Assembly (NCBI GenBank): GCA_965220385.1
Contig: OZ244825.1
Span: 6,014,001 to 6,078,000 of the forward strand
Direction: 5' to 3'
Length of the DNA: 64,000 bases
DNA from: PCPOR2b sp965220385
Lineage (GTDB): Bacteria; Poribacteria; WGA-4E; PCPOR2b
How positions within the stretch are numbered: position 1 is the first letter of the stretch; each line of letters starts with the position of its first letter. The notes beneath the pieces are model-generated. The model was given only the letters and a program-made list of their open reading frames with translations. It made no database searches and was not told the origin of the DNA. The translations under genes were made by a program, and so were the position numbers. This document shows, piece after piece, positions 1 to 9,031 of this stretch.

Positions 1-185
1 TTTCATCCTGTAAATCCTGATTCAGACAATCCTTCAATCCGCATTAATCCGCGATTCAGACAGGTGAAGAATAATACGTAAACCGTACTGCGTCAGAAAA
101 GCCGTCCCCCTCGCTCCCTTTCCCACTTTCTCCCCTTCTGTTTTTCCCTTGCGTCCTTGTGCCTTTGCGTTAAATTCTTATCACG
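1..185. repeat. Intergenic 'taatccgcgattcagac' repeat
   Basis: Positions 1-65 hold the degenerate motif seen throughout the window, 'aatcc(g)...ttaatccgcgattcagaca', twice in tandem (ending near 27 and 61). The rest, up to the stop codon of the membrane protein at 186, is pyrimidine-rich and has no coding signal. The same repeat occurs near 2165-2280, 4750-4926, 6110-6830 and 13860-13935. Confidence 0.6.
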
Positions 186-2093
186 CTAACGATAGAATGA
201 ATACACCCCGATATCCCAAAACAGCCGCATCAGCACCCAAGCGCCGCCGATAATGAATTCGCCCAGCAGGATGCCCAAGAAGAGCGGAAATACCTTGCGA
301 TAGAGCCGGATACCGCCCACCTTCAACAGGATCGCCTTTATCGCCCAACTCACGAAGATCGAGAACCAGAGCCACCCAACCGTCCAGCTACTGCTGCCGA
401 TGACATAACCCGCCGGATGGAACGGCCAGAGCGGAAACCGGGTCCGTAGCCACCAGAGCAGACCGGTAAAGAGAAAACCGACCCCCATGAAAGCGACGGC
501 GGGGTAGTCCGTGCCCAGCGGGTGATAGAGCCAGCCCTGCAGCGCGTTATAACCGCCGACACCGAGATCGCTCACCGTGCCTATATTATACCCTACAACC
601 AGATACGCCCAGAACGCGGCAAGGATACCGACCACCGTTGCCAACAGCATCGCCCATACCAACCGACGCGAATTCATGTTCGCGGCGTCCGCTACTTTGA
701 ACCCTTCCAGCGTGTGCGGCATCAGGTGTGCACGCGAGCCCCGATTAAACGTCATATAGAGCCGAGTCATCGTCAGGGTTCCGGCGGACAACCGCCGTGA
801 GCCGAACACATCGGTAAGGAACAGATGCGGCGTGGCGCTGACCTCGTTTGTCGGGGGACCCACCTCAGCACGGACCCGCGCGATACTGATCGACAGCAGG
901 TAGTAGACCAGGAAATAGATCCCCGCCACCCAGAGCGCCATCCCGCCCTGATACGAGAAAACGAGCAGGAAAATTATACCACCAATTACGCCGAACACCG
1001 CCCACCGATACCGCATCGGTTCCCCCTCTTCGCCGGGCGTGTTCCGAAACAGGTTCTTAAAGAGTGAAATAAAGTAGCGTCGCCCACCGATTAGGGCGAA
1101 ACAGGCAATCGCCAAGTAACCGCCCATCACCTGTGCCCCGCGATAGGGGAAGTTGCGCAAACCCTTTAGCCCGAGTGCCTCGCCCAGCACATACTCCAGT
1201 TTCCAGAACAGGTAGAAGAACCAGACGGAGAAGGACATCTCTAACGGCATCAGGAACGCCAAACCGACGGCGAAAGAGAGGATATAGACCGGCACCCATC
1301 CGATAGCGCTCCACGGCTTTTCGGTAAAGAATTGACCAATCTCAGCGTGACGGATCGGGATCTCAGGGAATGACGGCACCAGTGCGTGTATCCCATTGAT
1401 GAGATCGATGCCGCCGGAGATAGCAAATCCGAGCCACATCATCTTGGACCGGAACAACCGCCCGTCCGACCGCGTGATTTCGAGCGGCAGCTGCACGATG
1501 GGATATGCGAGCCGTTCCCGTTCGATCCACTGCCGACGAAGCAGGATATTGAGGCAGATCATCACCCAGATGAGGACGGTCAGAAACAGCGTCCACCAGA
1601 GGATGGGTCGCAGCCAACTCCGAAAATGCGTCTCTATGTGAAATGTACTATCCCCCTCATAAAAGCCCGTCAGGCTCGACAGATCGTTCATTATGAGCCA
1701 AGGGGGTAGGTATCTCCAGAACAGTTCCTTCCATTCGTTTTCGGGGGTGGCGAACCAGAACGCGTCGGGTATCGTCGGCACCACTGTCTGCATCATGTCG
1801 TGCCCCGCGATCGCTGAGGCGACGGAGAGCATCACGTAGATGGTCAAGAACTCCCCTTGGGTGAGCGCGAAACGTGGTAGGAACCGCTGAATCGCGAAGT
1901 TGACGGGGAGCAGGATCATCAAGGTGATGATGACGTTGTAGATGAGCGAGATGGTGGTCGGTAGCGTGCTCCAGTACTTGAGATGGTTCGCCATGATACA
2001 GTAGCTATTGACCGGGATCAACGCCAAGCCGAGGCTAACGGCTCGAAGTGTCACGCTGGGATTCGATGTCTTTGTTTGGTGGTCAATAGCCAT
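186..2093 (-). CDS. DUF6785/DUF6784-type polytopic membrane protein
   Basis: A 635-residue integral membrane protein with about a dozen hydrophobic segments, starting with one at residues 16-34 and then several paired helices. The overall pattern (N-terminal hydrophobic pairs, 'RERLAYPIVQLPLE' near residue 190, 'ARVRAEVGPPTNE' near 405) matches the large uncharacterised membrane family annotated as DUF6785/DUF6784, which is common in Planctomycetes, Armatimonadetes and Poribacteria. No substrate is known; a transporter-like role is only an inference. No clear Shine-Dalgarno precedes the ATG, and the upstream DNA is a degenerate 'cattggt' repeat. It lies downstream of the PhyH-type oxygenase on the same strand, but about 275 bp of repeats separates them, so co-transcription is uncertain. 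Confidence 0.75.
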   Translation of the reverse strand: MAIDHQTKTSNPSVTLRAVSLGLALIPVNSYCIMANHLKYWSTLPTTISLIYNVIITLMILLPVNFAIQRFLPRFALTQGEFLTIYVMLSVASAIAGHDMMQTVVPTIPDAFWFATPENEWKELFWRYLPPWLIMNDLSSLTGFYEGDSTFHIETHFRSWLRPILWWTLFLTVLIWVMICLNILLRRQWIERERLAYPIVQLPLEITRSDGRLFRSKMMWLGFAISGGIDLINGIHALVPSFPEIPIRHAEIGQFFTEKPWSAIGWVPVYILSFAVGLAFLMPLEMSFSVWFFYLFWKLEYVLGEALGLKGLRNFPYRGAQVMGGYLAIACFALIGGRRYFISLFKNLFRNTPGEEGEPMRYRWAVFGVIGGIIFLLVFSYQGGMALWVAGIYFLVYYLLSISIARVRAEVGPPTNEVSATPHLFLTDVFGSRRLSAGTLTMTRLYMTFNRGSRAHLMPHTLEGFKVADAANMNSRRLVWAMLLATVVGILAAFWAYLVVGYNIGTVSDLGVGGYNALQGWLYHPLGTDYPAVAFMGVGFLFTGLLWWLRTRFPLWPFHPAGYVIGSSSWTVGWLWFSIFVSWAIKAILLKVGGIRLYRKVFPLFLGILLGEFIIGGAWVLMRLFWDIGVYSFYR

Positions 2094-2368
2094 AGTATAT
2101 TAGTTCATTGGTTCATTGGTGCATTAGTACGTTGGTACATTGGTGCATTGATTTGTCCATGTCATCCGTGATTCAGACGAATAACCCCCCTGGCCCCCCT
2201 TGTCAGGGGGGAATTGGTTTGTCTTTAATCCGCGTAATCCTTCAATCCGCGTTAATCCGTGATTCAGACAATCTTTAGCCAGATAGTGGTGTACGGATCG
2301 GGTCAGATAAAAAAGGAGGCAGGAGGTGATGCGTGAGAGGGGATTGGACGGGATCGGCACAGTGAGCG
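2094..2368. repeat. Short 'cattggt' tandem repeat plus 'taatccgcg' repeat
   Basis: Positions 2100-2155 contain a run of degenerate 8-10-mers of the type 'ttcattggt / tgcattagt / acgttggt / acattggt'. Positions 2165-2275 hold the 'ttaatccgcg..cttcaatccgcgttaatccgtgattcagac' family, interrupted by a G/C-rich 'cccccctggccccccttgtcagggggg' hairpin segment. No gene is visible. Confidence 0.6.
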
Positions 2369-3154
2369 TCATGCCAATTCCTTCAAGCGGTCATCATCGA
2401 GTGGCTGTAACGGTGTGAAATCGCGGTTATTGTGATACCAGTCGCGTTCCGTGCCGGTGCAGGCGTTGCTGACGGCGTTATAGTTCAAATACATGATCGC
2501 CCGTCGCCAGGGGGAGACATTGTTGGCTGAACCGTGGACGACATTGCAGTGGCAGAAACAGACAGATCCTGCGGGCCCTATCAACGCTTCGATACCGCTC
2601 TCTGCAGCCAGCTGTTCTAAGGTGGGGCGATCGATGTGGTGCAAGGCGTAGCCCTTCGCGTCCCGGTGGGGCTTCGAGTCGAGGAGGCCGTATGTGTGTG
2701 AACCCGGCACAACCAGTAACGGCGACGTGACCGCTGTGCAGTCGTCGATAAATACGGACGCCATAACACACTTAGGTTCTGTCATTCCGTCGATGCGATG
2801 CCACGGTGGGAAGTCTTGGTGCCACTCCCACGCCGCACCGCCCCCGAACCCCTGTTTGGGGTTGAGACGGCTCTGATGCAGGTACACATCGTCGCCCAAC
2901 AGTTGACGGATCGGGTTCAGCAGCCGTGGCAGCAACGGGAGATACCGGAACGGTTCGGAATAGACATGCGCCCCAAAAGCGAGCCTGACAGAGTTCGGAT
3001 CATCTTTCTCAGGTATCACCTCCGGACCCCGGCGACTGAGGATTTGCGGCATCGCCCGCTGCAGAACCTTCACCTCATCGTCTGCCAGTAGGCTTGGGAA
3101 AAACAGGTAGCCCTGTTGGTTAAAGCGTGCGATTTGGGCATCGTTCAGTTTCAT
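2369..3154 (-). CDS. Phytanoyl-CoA dioxygenase (PhyH) family protein
   Basis: A 261-residue Fe(II)/2-oxoglutarate-dependent oxygenase of the PhyH/EctD type. The iron triad is visible: H112-x-D114 in 'EWHQDFP' and distal H207 in 'VVHGSANN', with the 2-oxoglutarate-binding arginine probably R218 ('PWRRAIMYLNYN'). The double-stranded beta-helix core and length are normal for the family, so it should hydroxylate a small organic substrate in the cytoplasm. The substrate cannot be read from sequence. It is one of three PhyH proteins in the window (others at 25383 and 40336), a paralogue expansion typical of Poribacteria-like genomes. The ribosome-binding site (GAGA about 10 nt upstream) is weak. 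Confidence 0.88.
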   Translation of the reverse strand: MKLNDAQIARFNQQGYLFFPSLLADDEVKVLQRAMPQILSRRGPEVIPEKDDPNSVRLAFGAHVYSEPFRYLPLLPRLLNPIRQLLGDDVYLHQSRLNPKQGFGGGAAWEWHQDFPPWHRIDGMTEPKCVMASVFIDDCTAVTSPLLVVPGSHTYGLLDSKPHRDAKGYALHHIDRPTLEQLAAESGIEALIGPAGSVCFCHCNVVHGSANNVSPWRRAIMYLNYNAVSNACTGTERDWYHNNRDFTPLQPLDDDRLKELA

Positions 3155-3345
3155 GGCATCTATCTCATTTAACTGTGCCGATGTGGTGCGGTTAGAAACC
3201 GCACCTACCGGGTTGGATTGAAGTCGGTGCGGTTAAAAACCGCACCTACCGGAGCCGGGGAAAATATAGAATTACGGTTAGAAACTGCCGCTACCGTTCT
3301 CCCGTTTGGTAGGCGCTGTTTTCAACTGCGCCGGTGCCCCTACCA
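3155..3345. repeat. 'gcggttagaaaccgcacctacc' hairpin repeats
   Basis: Three consecutive copies of the inverted motif TGCGGTT-N4/5-AACCGCA followed by CCTACCG lie at about 3186-3215, 3227-3255 and 3274-3296, followed by a 'ggtaggcgctgttttcaactgcgcc' arm. Further copies occur near 4490-4580, 22510-22575, 33428-33515 and, partially, 41540-41605. These are intergenic palindromic repeats with no coding content. Confidence 0.65.
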
Positions 3346-4419
3346 CTAATGCGCCTTTAACTCACCCCATATCGTCGCCAGCTTGTCCTGCGGTTCGACC
3401 GAGAACTGTTCAGGGAAGGGCCAACCGGGCGGTTGGTAGACCTCATTTTCTCTCTCATTTCCACCAGCACCGCCGTTCCAACCGCCAATCGCATAGATCT
3501 TGCCATTTGCCACAGCGATTCCAAAACTTCCCCTTGGGGTAGGCATAGCGTCCATACGACGGTGTTTATTATCTTCTGGCGAGTATTCCCAGACATCCTC
3601 GTAAAATACCAGGTCCGGATCATTGGGTCCGCCCTTCAGTCCGCCTTTGCCCTTAAATTTCTCACCGCCCATGACATAGATCTTGCCACTATTGACGAAG
3701 GCGGCGGCGAAATTATGAACGGGTCGCTGTATTTTGGCTCTGGGCGTCCATGTCTCCGTTTTGGGGTCATACGCGTCTACATCTGTGGTTGACTCCTTAT
3801 GGGTGAAATCGGTCGCACCTCCAAAGATATAGATGTGCCCGCCCGGTACGGCGGCGCCCGCTGCGCCCCATCGTGGATTTGGCATGTCTGCTTTCTGTTC
3901 CCACGTGTCGGTCACGGGGTTGTAGACCTCGATCGCCGGAGATGGAAAGAACACATCGCTTGCGCCACCAATCGTATAAATCTTGCGACCCACCACAACG
4001 GTAACAGGGGCGATTCGCGGCGTTGGCATGTCCGCTTTCTTCGACCAGGTATCGGTTTTCGGGTCATACATCTCTACTTCTGCCAGAGGCGCGATTCCGT
4101 CACGGGTTCCGCCGATGACATAGACCTTCCCGTCGACGGAGACTGCGGTGTGTCGTACGCGTCCTGTTGGTATCGGTTTCTTTTCGACCCAGTTATCCTT
4201 CTCTATGTCGTATTCTTCGTTTTTGTGTATCTGGGGGCTATCATCTTGTCCGCCGATGGCATAAATCTTATTGCCGACGGCGGCGATTTCGAGTCCCCAT
4301 CTATGCGTTGGCAGCGGCTTCAATTTCTTCCAGCCCGCAAAGCTGTCTGTGGCAAAGCAAACGCTAAGCAGTCCACATAGGATCAGCCCTGCTAACATTT
4401 GATAACTTGTCCGTTTCAT
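3346..4419 (-). CDS. Secreted kelch-repeat propeller protein (array copy 1)
   Basis: A 357-residue protein with an N-terminal signal peptide (MKRTSYQ, hydrophobic core, signal-peptidase-I-like site after 'SFA', mature N-terminus GWKKL). Six kelch motifs follow, of the form 'xGKIYxIGG' (YAIGGQDD, YVIGGTRD, YTIGGASD, YIFGGATD, YVMGGEKF, YAIGGWNGG), which predicts one six-bladed beta-propeller outside the cytoplasm. It ends in a tail shared by all six array members, 'GWPFPEQFSVEPQDKLAT' then 'WGEL'. The start is placed at the ATG at 4419, preceded by AAGGAGG; the longer open frame upstream reads through repeat DNA. It is closest to copy 2 (same long 'KGKGG' insertion in blade 5). The ligand is unknown. 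Confidence 0.88.
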   Translation of the reverse strand: MKRTSYQMLAGLILCGLLSVCFATDSFAGWKKLKPLPTHRWGLEIAAVGNKIYAIGGQDDSPQIHKNEEYDIEKDNWVEKKPIPTGRVRHTAVSVDGKVYVIGGTRDGIAPLAEVEMYDPKTDTWSKKADMPTPRIAPVTVVVGRKIYTIGGASDVFFPSPAIEVYNPVTDTWEQKADMPNPRWGAAGAAVPGGHIYIFGGATDFTHKESTTDVDAYDPKTETWTPRAKIQRPVHNFAAAFVNSGKIYVMGGEKFKGKGGLKGGPNDPDLVFYEDVWEYSPEDNKHRRMDAMPTPRGSFGIAVANGKIYAIGGWNGGAGGNERENEVYQPPGWPFPEQFSVEPQDKLATIWGELKAH

Positions 4420-4926
4420 CGTGTATGCCTCCTTCTTGTATGCTTTGGTTTGAGTGTCCTTGAGAACCTTCCAATTTCGATCGTCGTATATGGTAGGCGC
4501 TGTTTTTCCCGACAGGTCGGGATCCCGATTTATCGGGACGCGCCGATGCGGTGCGGTTACAAACCGCACCTACCGTTCTCCCGACTATTTTCTGAAACCT
4601 CATTTCGATTGTGATCCCGGGACGCAAACTAACAGTTTGCGGTACATTGTCCCCTTCCAAGTCCCCCTGACAAGTCCCGATTCATCGGGATTCCGATAAA
4701 ATCGGAAGGAGGGCTAGGGGGGGTTGGGGATTTAGGGTGTTCGTTTTTGTATTTAATCTGTGTAATCCGTGTAGATCCGCGCTTCAGCTGGGTAAGAACG
4801 CGCAATGAATTGCGCTACTACAAACGGGGTGCAGCCCCTTCTCCCTTTCCCCCTTTCCCACTTTCTCCCTTTCCCGTTTTTAATCCGTGTAATCCTTAAA
4901 TCCGCGTTAATCCGCGATTCAGACAA
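4420..4926. repeat. 507-bp repeat-rich intergenic region
   Basis: This gap contains no supportable gene. It holds a 'ggtaggcgctg...gacaggtcgggatcccgatttatcggg' copy with a 'gcggttacaaaccgcacctacc' hairpin (4488-4575), a 'tcccgattcatcgggattccgataaaatcgg' palindrome cluster (4674-4706), and two 'taatccgtgtaatcc...cgcgattcagacaat' units (4750-4790 and 4878-4926). The last one abuts the stop codon of kelch copy 2. Confidence 0.65.
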
Positions 4927-5997
4927 TTATTGGTGACGCTTAATCTCACCCCATATTGTTGCGAGTTTGTTTTGTGGTTCGACGGCAAAAGTCTTCGGGA
5001 AGGGCCAACCGGGTGGCTGATAGACATCCGTGCCATTCTCGTCGCCAGCGCCGCCCGACCAACCGGCTATGACATAAACCTTGCCGTCCAAAAGGGCAGC
5101 TCCAAAACTGGACTTCGGTTTGGGCATGGCTTCCGCACGTTTCCACGTATCTTTCTCCGGCGAGTATTCCCACACATCGTCATAGAAGGTCCACTCCGGG
5201 TCGTTCACGCCGCCATCAACGCCCCCTTTGCCCTTCCATTTCTGACCGCCTATGACATAAATCAGCCCGCTATTGACAAAGCTGGCGGAGAAGTTATGCA
5301 ACGGTCGTTGTAGCTTCTTCTTCGGGACCCATGTATCCGTTCTGGTATCGTATTCGTCCACGTCGGTGGTTGAGTTTTCGTGGGTGAAATCGGTTGCGCC
5401 ACCAAAGATATAGATCTTCCCTTTGGTCGGGATACCGGCAGCGGCTGCGCCCCATCTCGGATTGGGCATATCCGGCTTCTTCTCCCAAGTGTCGGTTCCG
5501 GGGTCGTAGACCTCGATTATCGGAGACGGAAAGTAGAGGTCGGTCGCGCCGCCGATGACGTAGATTTTCGAGCTCATTGCGACCACCATCGGAGCGATCC
5601 TCGGTGTCGGCATCGGTGCCCTCATTCTCCAGACATCATTTTTAGGGTCGTATTCCTCGACCTGTTCCACGGCGGCGATCCCATCGAAGGTTCCGCCAAA
5701 GACGTAGATTTTCCCCTTGAAAGTGACCGCAGCGTGCCGCACCCGACCGCTCGGTATCTCTTTTCTATCCTCCCATTTGCCTTGTCCTACGTCGAACGCT
5801 TCCACCTTTGAGATCTTGGGGCTATCATCCTGCCCAGCGATGGCGTAGACCGTATCGCCCACACCGGCAGCGGCTAACCCCCATCGACCCGTGGGGACAG
5901 GTTGGAGTTTTTTCCAGCCCGCAAAGCTCATCGCCGAAAATCCGAACAGGCCGCATAACAACAGTCCCGCTAACATCTGATATCTTGCCTGTTTCAT
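4927..5997 (-). CDS. Secreted kelch-repeat propeller protein (array copy 2)
   Basis: A 356-residue exported six-kelch propeller. The ATG at 5997 is preceded by AGGAGGT and opens a signal peptide (MKQARYQ..., cleavage expected after 'SFA' before GWKKL). Kelch motifs include YAIAGQDD, YVFGGTFD, YVIGGATD, YIFGGATD, YVIGGQKW and YVIAGWSGG. The C-terminal tail 'GWPFPKTFAVEPQNKLAT' plus 'WGEIKRHQ' is conserved in the array. Its organisation and blade-5 'WKGKGG' loop pair it with copy 1, suggesting a recent duplication. The stop codon directly abuts an intergenic repeat of the 'attcagac' family. Repeat DNA on both sides makes this a probably monocistronic unit. Confidence 0.87.
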   Translation of the reverse strand: MKQARYQMLAGLLLCGLFGFSAMSFAGWKKLQPVPTGRWGLAAAGVGDTVYAIAGQDDSPKISKVEAFDVGQGKWEDRKEIPSGRVRHAAVTFKGKIYVFGGTFDGIAAVEQVEEYDPKNDVWRMRAPMPTPRIAPMVVAMSSKIYVIGGATDLYFPSPIIEVYDPGTDTWEKKPDMPNPRWGAAAAGIPTKGKIYIFGGATDFTHENSTTDVDEYDTRTDTWVPKKKLQRPLHNFSASFVNSGLIYVIGGQKWKGKGGVDGGVNDPEWTFYDDVWEYSPEKDTWKRAEAMPKPKSSFGAALLDGKVYVIAGWSGGAGDENGTDVYQPPGWPFPKTFAVEPQNKLATIWGEIKRHQ

Positions 5998-6799
5998 GTT
6001 ACAGACCTCCTGTAAAAGATTTAGTATGGTTCTCCCTCCTGAGAACCCTCCGCCTTCCAAAAACATGCCGCCCCTCCGGGGCTAAAGGCGTAGTTTTTCC
6101 GTTTTTTGTTTTAATCCATTAAATCCTTTAATCCGGTAAATCCTGCTTCAGACAGTCTTCTCCGCGTAATCCGTTAATTCGTGTTAATCCGCGCTTCAGA
6201 CAATATCGTTCGTCCCGTCTCCTCGCCGCCTCCCGTCTTGCTTTTCACATGTCGCCCCTCTGGGGCTTTGTTTGAGGGGTTATGCCGTATTCTATAAACA
6301 TGCCGCCCCTCCGGGGCTAAAGGCGTAGTTTTTCCGTTTTTTGTTTTAATCCATTAAATCCTTTAATCCGGTAAATCCTGCTTCAGACAATCTTCTCCGC
6401 GTAATCCGTTAATCCGTGTTAATCCGCGATTCAGACATATCACATGTCGCCCCTCCGGGGCTTTGTTTGAGGGGTTATGCCGTATTCTATAAACATGCCG
6501 CCCCTCCGGGGCTAAAGGCGTAGTTTTTCCGTTTTTTGTTTTAATCCATTAAATCCTTTAATCCGGTAAATCCTGCTTCAGACAGTCTTCTCCGCGTAAT
6601 CCGTTAATCCGTGTTAATCCGCGATTCAGACATATCACATGTCGCCCCTCCGGGGCTTTGTTTGAGGGGTTATGCCGCTTTTCTATAAACATGTCGCCCC
6701 TCCGGGGCTAAAGGCGTAGTTTTTCCGTTTTTTGTTTTAATCCATTAAATCCTTTAATCCGGTAAATCCTGCTTCAGACAGTCTTCTCCGCGTAATCCG
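5998..6799. repeat. Three 195-bp tandem repeats plus a partial copy
   Basis: The unit begins 'cacatgtcgcccctccggggc', carries two gcccctccggggc palindromes and a T-rich stretch, and ends 'gttaatccgcgattcagac'. Full copies begin at 6246, 6441 and 6636, a constant 195-bp period; a partial unit covers about 6062-6205. Copies differ by only a few substitutions (for example ctctgg/ctccgg in the first). The third copy runs to about 6829, into the 3' end of kelch copy 3. No gene is present. Confidence 0.9.
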
Positions 6800-7909
6800 T
6801 TAATCCGTGTTAATCCGCGATTCAGACAATTGCCGTTTAATGTCACCCCATATCGTCGTCAGCTTATCCTTGGGCGTAACTGAGAACGCTTTGGGGAAGG
6901 GCCAGCCATCGGGCGTATAGACCTCCGTCTCCCTCCGAGGACCACCGCCCCCGTGACCGCCGACCGCATAAATCTTCCCATCGAGAACGACAGTCGCCAA
7001 AGTTCCGCGTGGGGTCGGCATCTGATCCTTTAGTCTTGACCATCTATTCTTTTCTAAGTCGTATTCAAAGACGGTCCAGTGCAGGATCCACCCCTCGATC
7101 GGTTGCCCATCTCTTTCGTTCCCGCCAAAGGTCCGCCCTCCAATCGCGTAAGCCTTACCGCTATTGACAAAACTCACGGACATATCGTAATAGTCGAGCG
7201 GCATATCGGCTTTCTTCGTCCAGGTATCCGCCTTTGGATCGTATTCCTCGGTCAGGTCGGTGTACTTTTGATGGGTGTTATCCACAGCACCGCCGCAGAT
7301 GTAGATCTTCCCCTTCGCAGCAAAAACACCCGCGCCCCATCTTGGGTTCGGCATATCCGCCTTCTGCTCCCATGTATCGGTTACAGGGTCGTAGACCTCG
7401 ACCGCAGCGGAGGGAAAAAAGAAGGAGTCCGCGCCGCCGATGACATAAATCTTGCCGCCTACTACCGCGGCGAGCGTCGACATCCTCGGCGTGGGCATAT
7501 CGGCTTTGGGGGTCCATGTATCGGTCTTGGGATCATATTCATCCGCCAGTCCAACCGCTTGGAAATTATCCTCTGTTCCCCCGAAGGCGTAGATCTTCCC
7601 TCTTACGATGGCGCTACTTACCCGAAATCTGCCTCGCTGCCATTTCCCTTTTACATCCCACACATCCTTAGCGGGATCATATTCTCCCACAAATTTGCCC
7701 GGCGGTTTTAGGTCATCCTGTCCGCCGAAGCCGTAAAGTTTCCCGTTAAACGCTTGGACACCTAACCCCCAGATGCCCACGGCACGGTCACCGAGTTGTG
7801 GCAGATTGACCTTTTTCTCCCATTTTCCAGCGAAGCTGACCGCTGAAAAGCCGAACAACCCAGCTGCTATCAAACCTGTTAAAATGCTATATGTTATACG
7901 GTGTTTCAT
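6800..7909 (-). CDS. Secreted kelch-repeat propeller protein (array copy 3), repeat-derived C-terminus
   Basis: A 369-residue exported kelch propeller: signal peptide MKHRITYS... ending 'SFA', then GKWEKK. Kelch motifs include YGFGGQDD, YAFGGTED, YVIGGADS, YICGGAVD, YAIGGRTF and YAVGGHGG. The start is the ATG at 7909, where GGGGGT is the only plausible ribosome-binding site. After the shared tail 'KLTTIWGDIKRQ' it carries nine extra residues, LSESRINTD. These and the stop codon (6800-6829) are a translation of the end of the adjoining 195-bp repeat, so insertion of the repeat replaced the original stop. It is the last gene of a likely four-gene operon (gap to copy 4 only 20 bp). Confidence 0.87.
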   Translation of the reverse strand: MKHRITYSILTGLIAAGLFGFSAVSFAGKWEKKVNLPQLGDRAVGIWGLGVQAFNGKLYGFGGQDDLKPPGKFVGEYDPAKDVWDVKGKWQRGRFRVSSAIVRGKIYAFGGTEDNFQAVGLADEYDPKTDTWTPKADMPTPRMSTLAAVVGGKIYVIGGADSFFFPSAAVEVYDPVTDTWEQKADMPNPRWGAGVFAAKGKIYICGGAVDNTHQKYTDLTEEYDPKADTWTKKADMPLDYYDMSVSFVNSGKAYAIGGRTFGGNERDGQPIEGWILHWTVFEYDLEKNRWSRLKDQMPTPRGTLATVVLDGKIYAVGGHGGGGPRRETEVYTPDGWPFPKAFSVTPKDKLTTIWGDIKRQLSESRINTD

Positions 7910-7929
7910 GAAGAGCAACCCCCAATTTG

Positions 7930-9009
7930 TTATCGACTGCGCTTAATTTCGCCCCATTGCGTTGCTAACTTACCTTGAGGATCAACCGCAAAGGCTTTTG
8001 GAAATGGCCAACCGTTGGGGGTATATACCTGTGTTATCCCAGCGATACCAACATGCCCAGCGATGGCATAAATCTTCCCGTCCAGAACGGTTGATGCTAA
8101 ACTCGCCCGTCCGGTCGGCATCTGATCCTTTAACCGTGACCATTTGTTCTTTTCTACATCGTATTCAAAAATCGTCCAATGATAGCGCCACCCGTCAGAT
8201 AGGCGTCCATCTCTGTCGTTCCCGCCAAATGTCCTGCCCCCGATGGCATACGCCTTGCCACTGTTGACGAAACTCACCGCCATATCGTAGTACGCGACCG
8301 GCATATCCGCTCTCTTCTTCCAGGTGTCCGTCTTTGTGTCGTACTCTTCCGTCAGGTCGGTGTACTTCTGATGACTCTGATCTGTGGCACCGCCACAAAT
8401 GTAAATCTTCCCTCTCGCAGCAAAAGCGCCTGACCCCCACCTTGGGTTTGGCATATCCGCCTTTTTCTCCCATGTGTCCGTCACCGGGTCGTAGACCTCG
8501 ACCGCGGCTGACGGAAAGTAGAAGGAATCCGCGCCACCGATGACATAAATCTTTCCACCCACCACAGCGGTTGCTGTCATCATTCTGGGGGTTGGCATAT
8601 CGGCTTTGGGAGTCCATGTATCGGTTTTGGGATCGTATTCGTCCAAGAACGGGACCGCCTGAAAATTATCCTCTGTCCCGCCGATGGCGTAGATCTTTCC
8701 CCTTATCAGAGCGCTGCCCAACCGAAATCTGCCCCTTTGCCATTTCTTGATTCTGGTCCATACATCTTTCTCTGGGTCGTAGACATGCACCAGTTTGCCC
8801 GCAGGCTGCAGATCGTCTTGTCCGCCAAAGGCGTAAATCTTCCCATTGACCGCCTCTGCACCCAACCACCAAGCACCGCCTGAAATGGCGCCCATTTTTG
8901 GGATCGCAGCTTTCTCTTCCCATTTTCCCGCAAAGCTGATCGTTGACAAACCGAGCAGCCCGCACACTACCAATCCTGCTAAGAGATAACGCCGTATCCA
9001 ATACTTCAT
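7930..9009 (-). CDS. Secreted kelch-repeat propeller protein (array copy 4)
   Basis: A 359-residue exported six-kelch protein. The ATG at 9009 has AGAGGTG about seven bases upstream; a GTG three codons earlier would remove that spacing and is less likely. Signal peptide MKYWIRRYLLAGL... ending 'SFA', mature GKWEEK. Kelch motifs: YAFGGQDD, YAIGGTED, YVIGGADS, YICGGATD, YAIGGRTF, YAIAGHVG. The tail 'GWPFPKAFAVDPQGKLAT' then 'WGEIKRSR' is conserved. It is very similar to copy 3, including the blade-4 phrase 'SHQKYTDLTEEYD' type and the blade-5 'GGRTFGGN' loop. It lies between copies 3 and 5 with gaps of 20 and 22 bp, consistent with a single transcript. Confidence 0.88.
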   Translation of the reverse strand: MKYWIRRYLLAGLVVCGLLGLSTISFAGKWEEKAAIPKMGAISGGAWWLGAEAVNGKIYAFGGQDDLQPAGKLVHVYDPEKDVWTRIKKWQRGRFRLGSALIRGKIYAIGGTEDNFQAVPFLDEYDPKTDTWTPKADMPTPRMMTATAVVGGKIYVIGGADSFYFPSAAVEVYDPVTDTWEKKADMPNPRWGSGAFAARGKIYICGGATDQSHQKYTDLTEEYDTKTDTWKKRADMPVAYYDMAVSFVNSGKAYAIGGRTFGGNDRDGRLSDGWRYHWTIFEYDVEKNKWSRLKDQMPTGRASLASTVLDGKIYAIAGHVGIAGITQVYTPNGWPFPKAFAVDPQGKLATQWGEIKRSR

Positions 9010-9031
9010 AGTCTGCACCTCTATCTTTTGT

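Noticed and set aside
2124..2372. 82-codon minus-strand frame between the membrane protein and the PhyH gene
   Set aside because: It translates intergenic repeat DNA, has no ribosome-binding site and no recognisable family.
4420..4569. N-terminal extension of kelch copy 1 and the similar extension at 33359-33508
   Set aside because: Both begin with nearly the same amino acids because they translate the same intergenic repeat. Good ribosome-binding sites exist at the later ATGs.
5998..6830. Possible CRISPR array
   Set aside because: The units are 195 bp, contiguous and without unique spacers or cas genes. They are tandem composite repeats.
7079..7711. Long plus-strand open frame opposite kelch copy 3 (and similar ones at 3799-4380 and 9242-9916)
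   Set aside because: It is antisense to a propeller gene with clear signal peptide and motifs, has no ribosome-binding site, and its sequence mirrors the repeat pattern of the kelch gene. It is a shadow frame.
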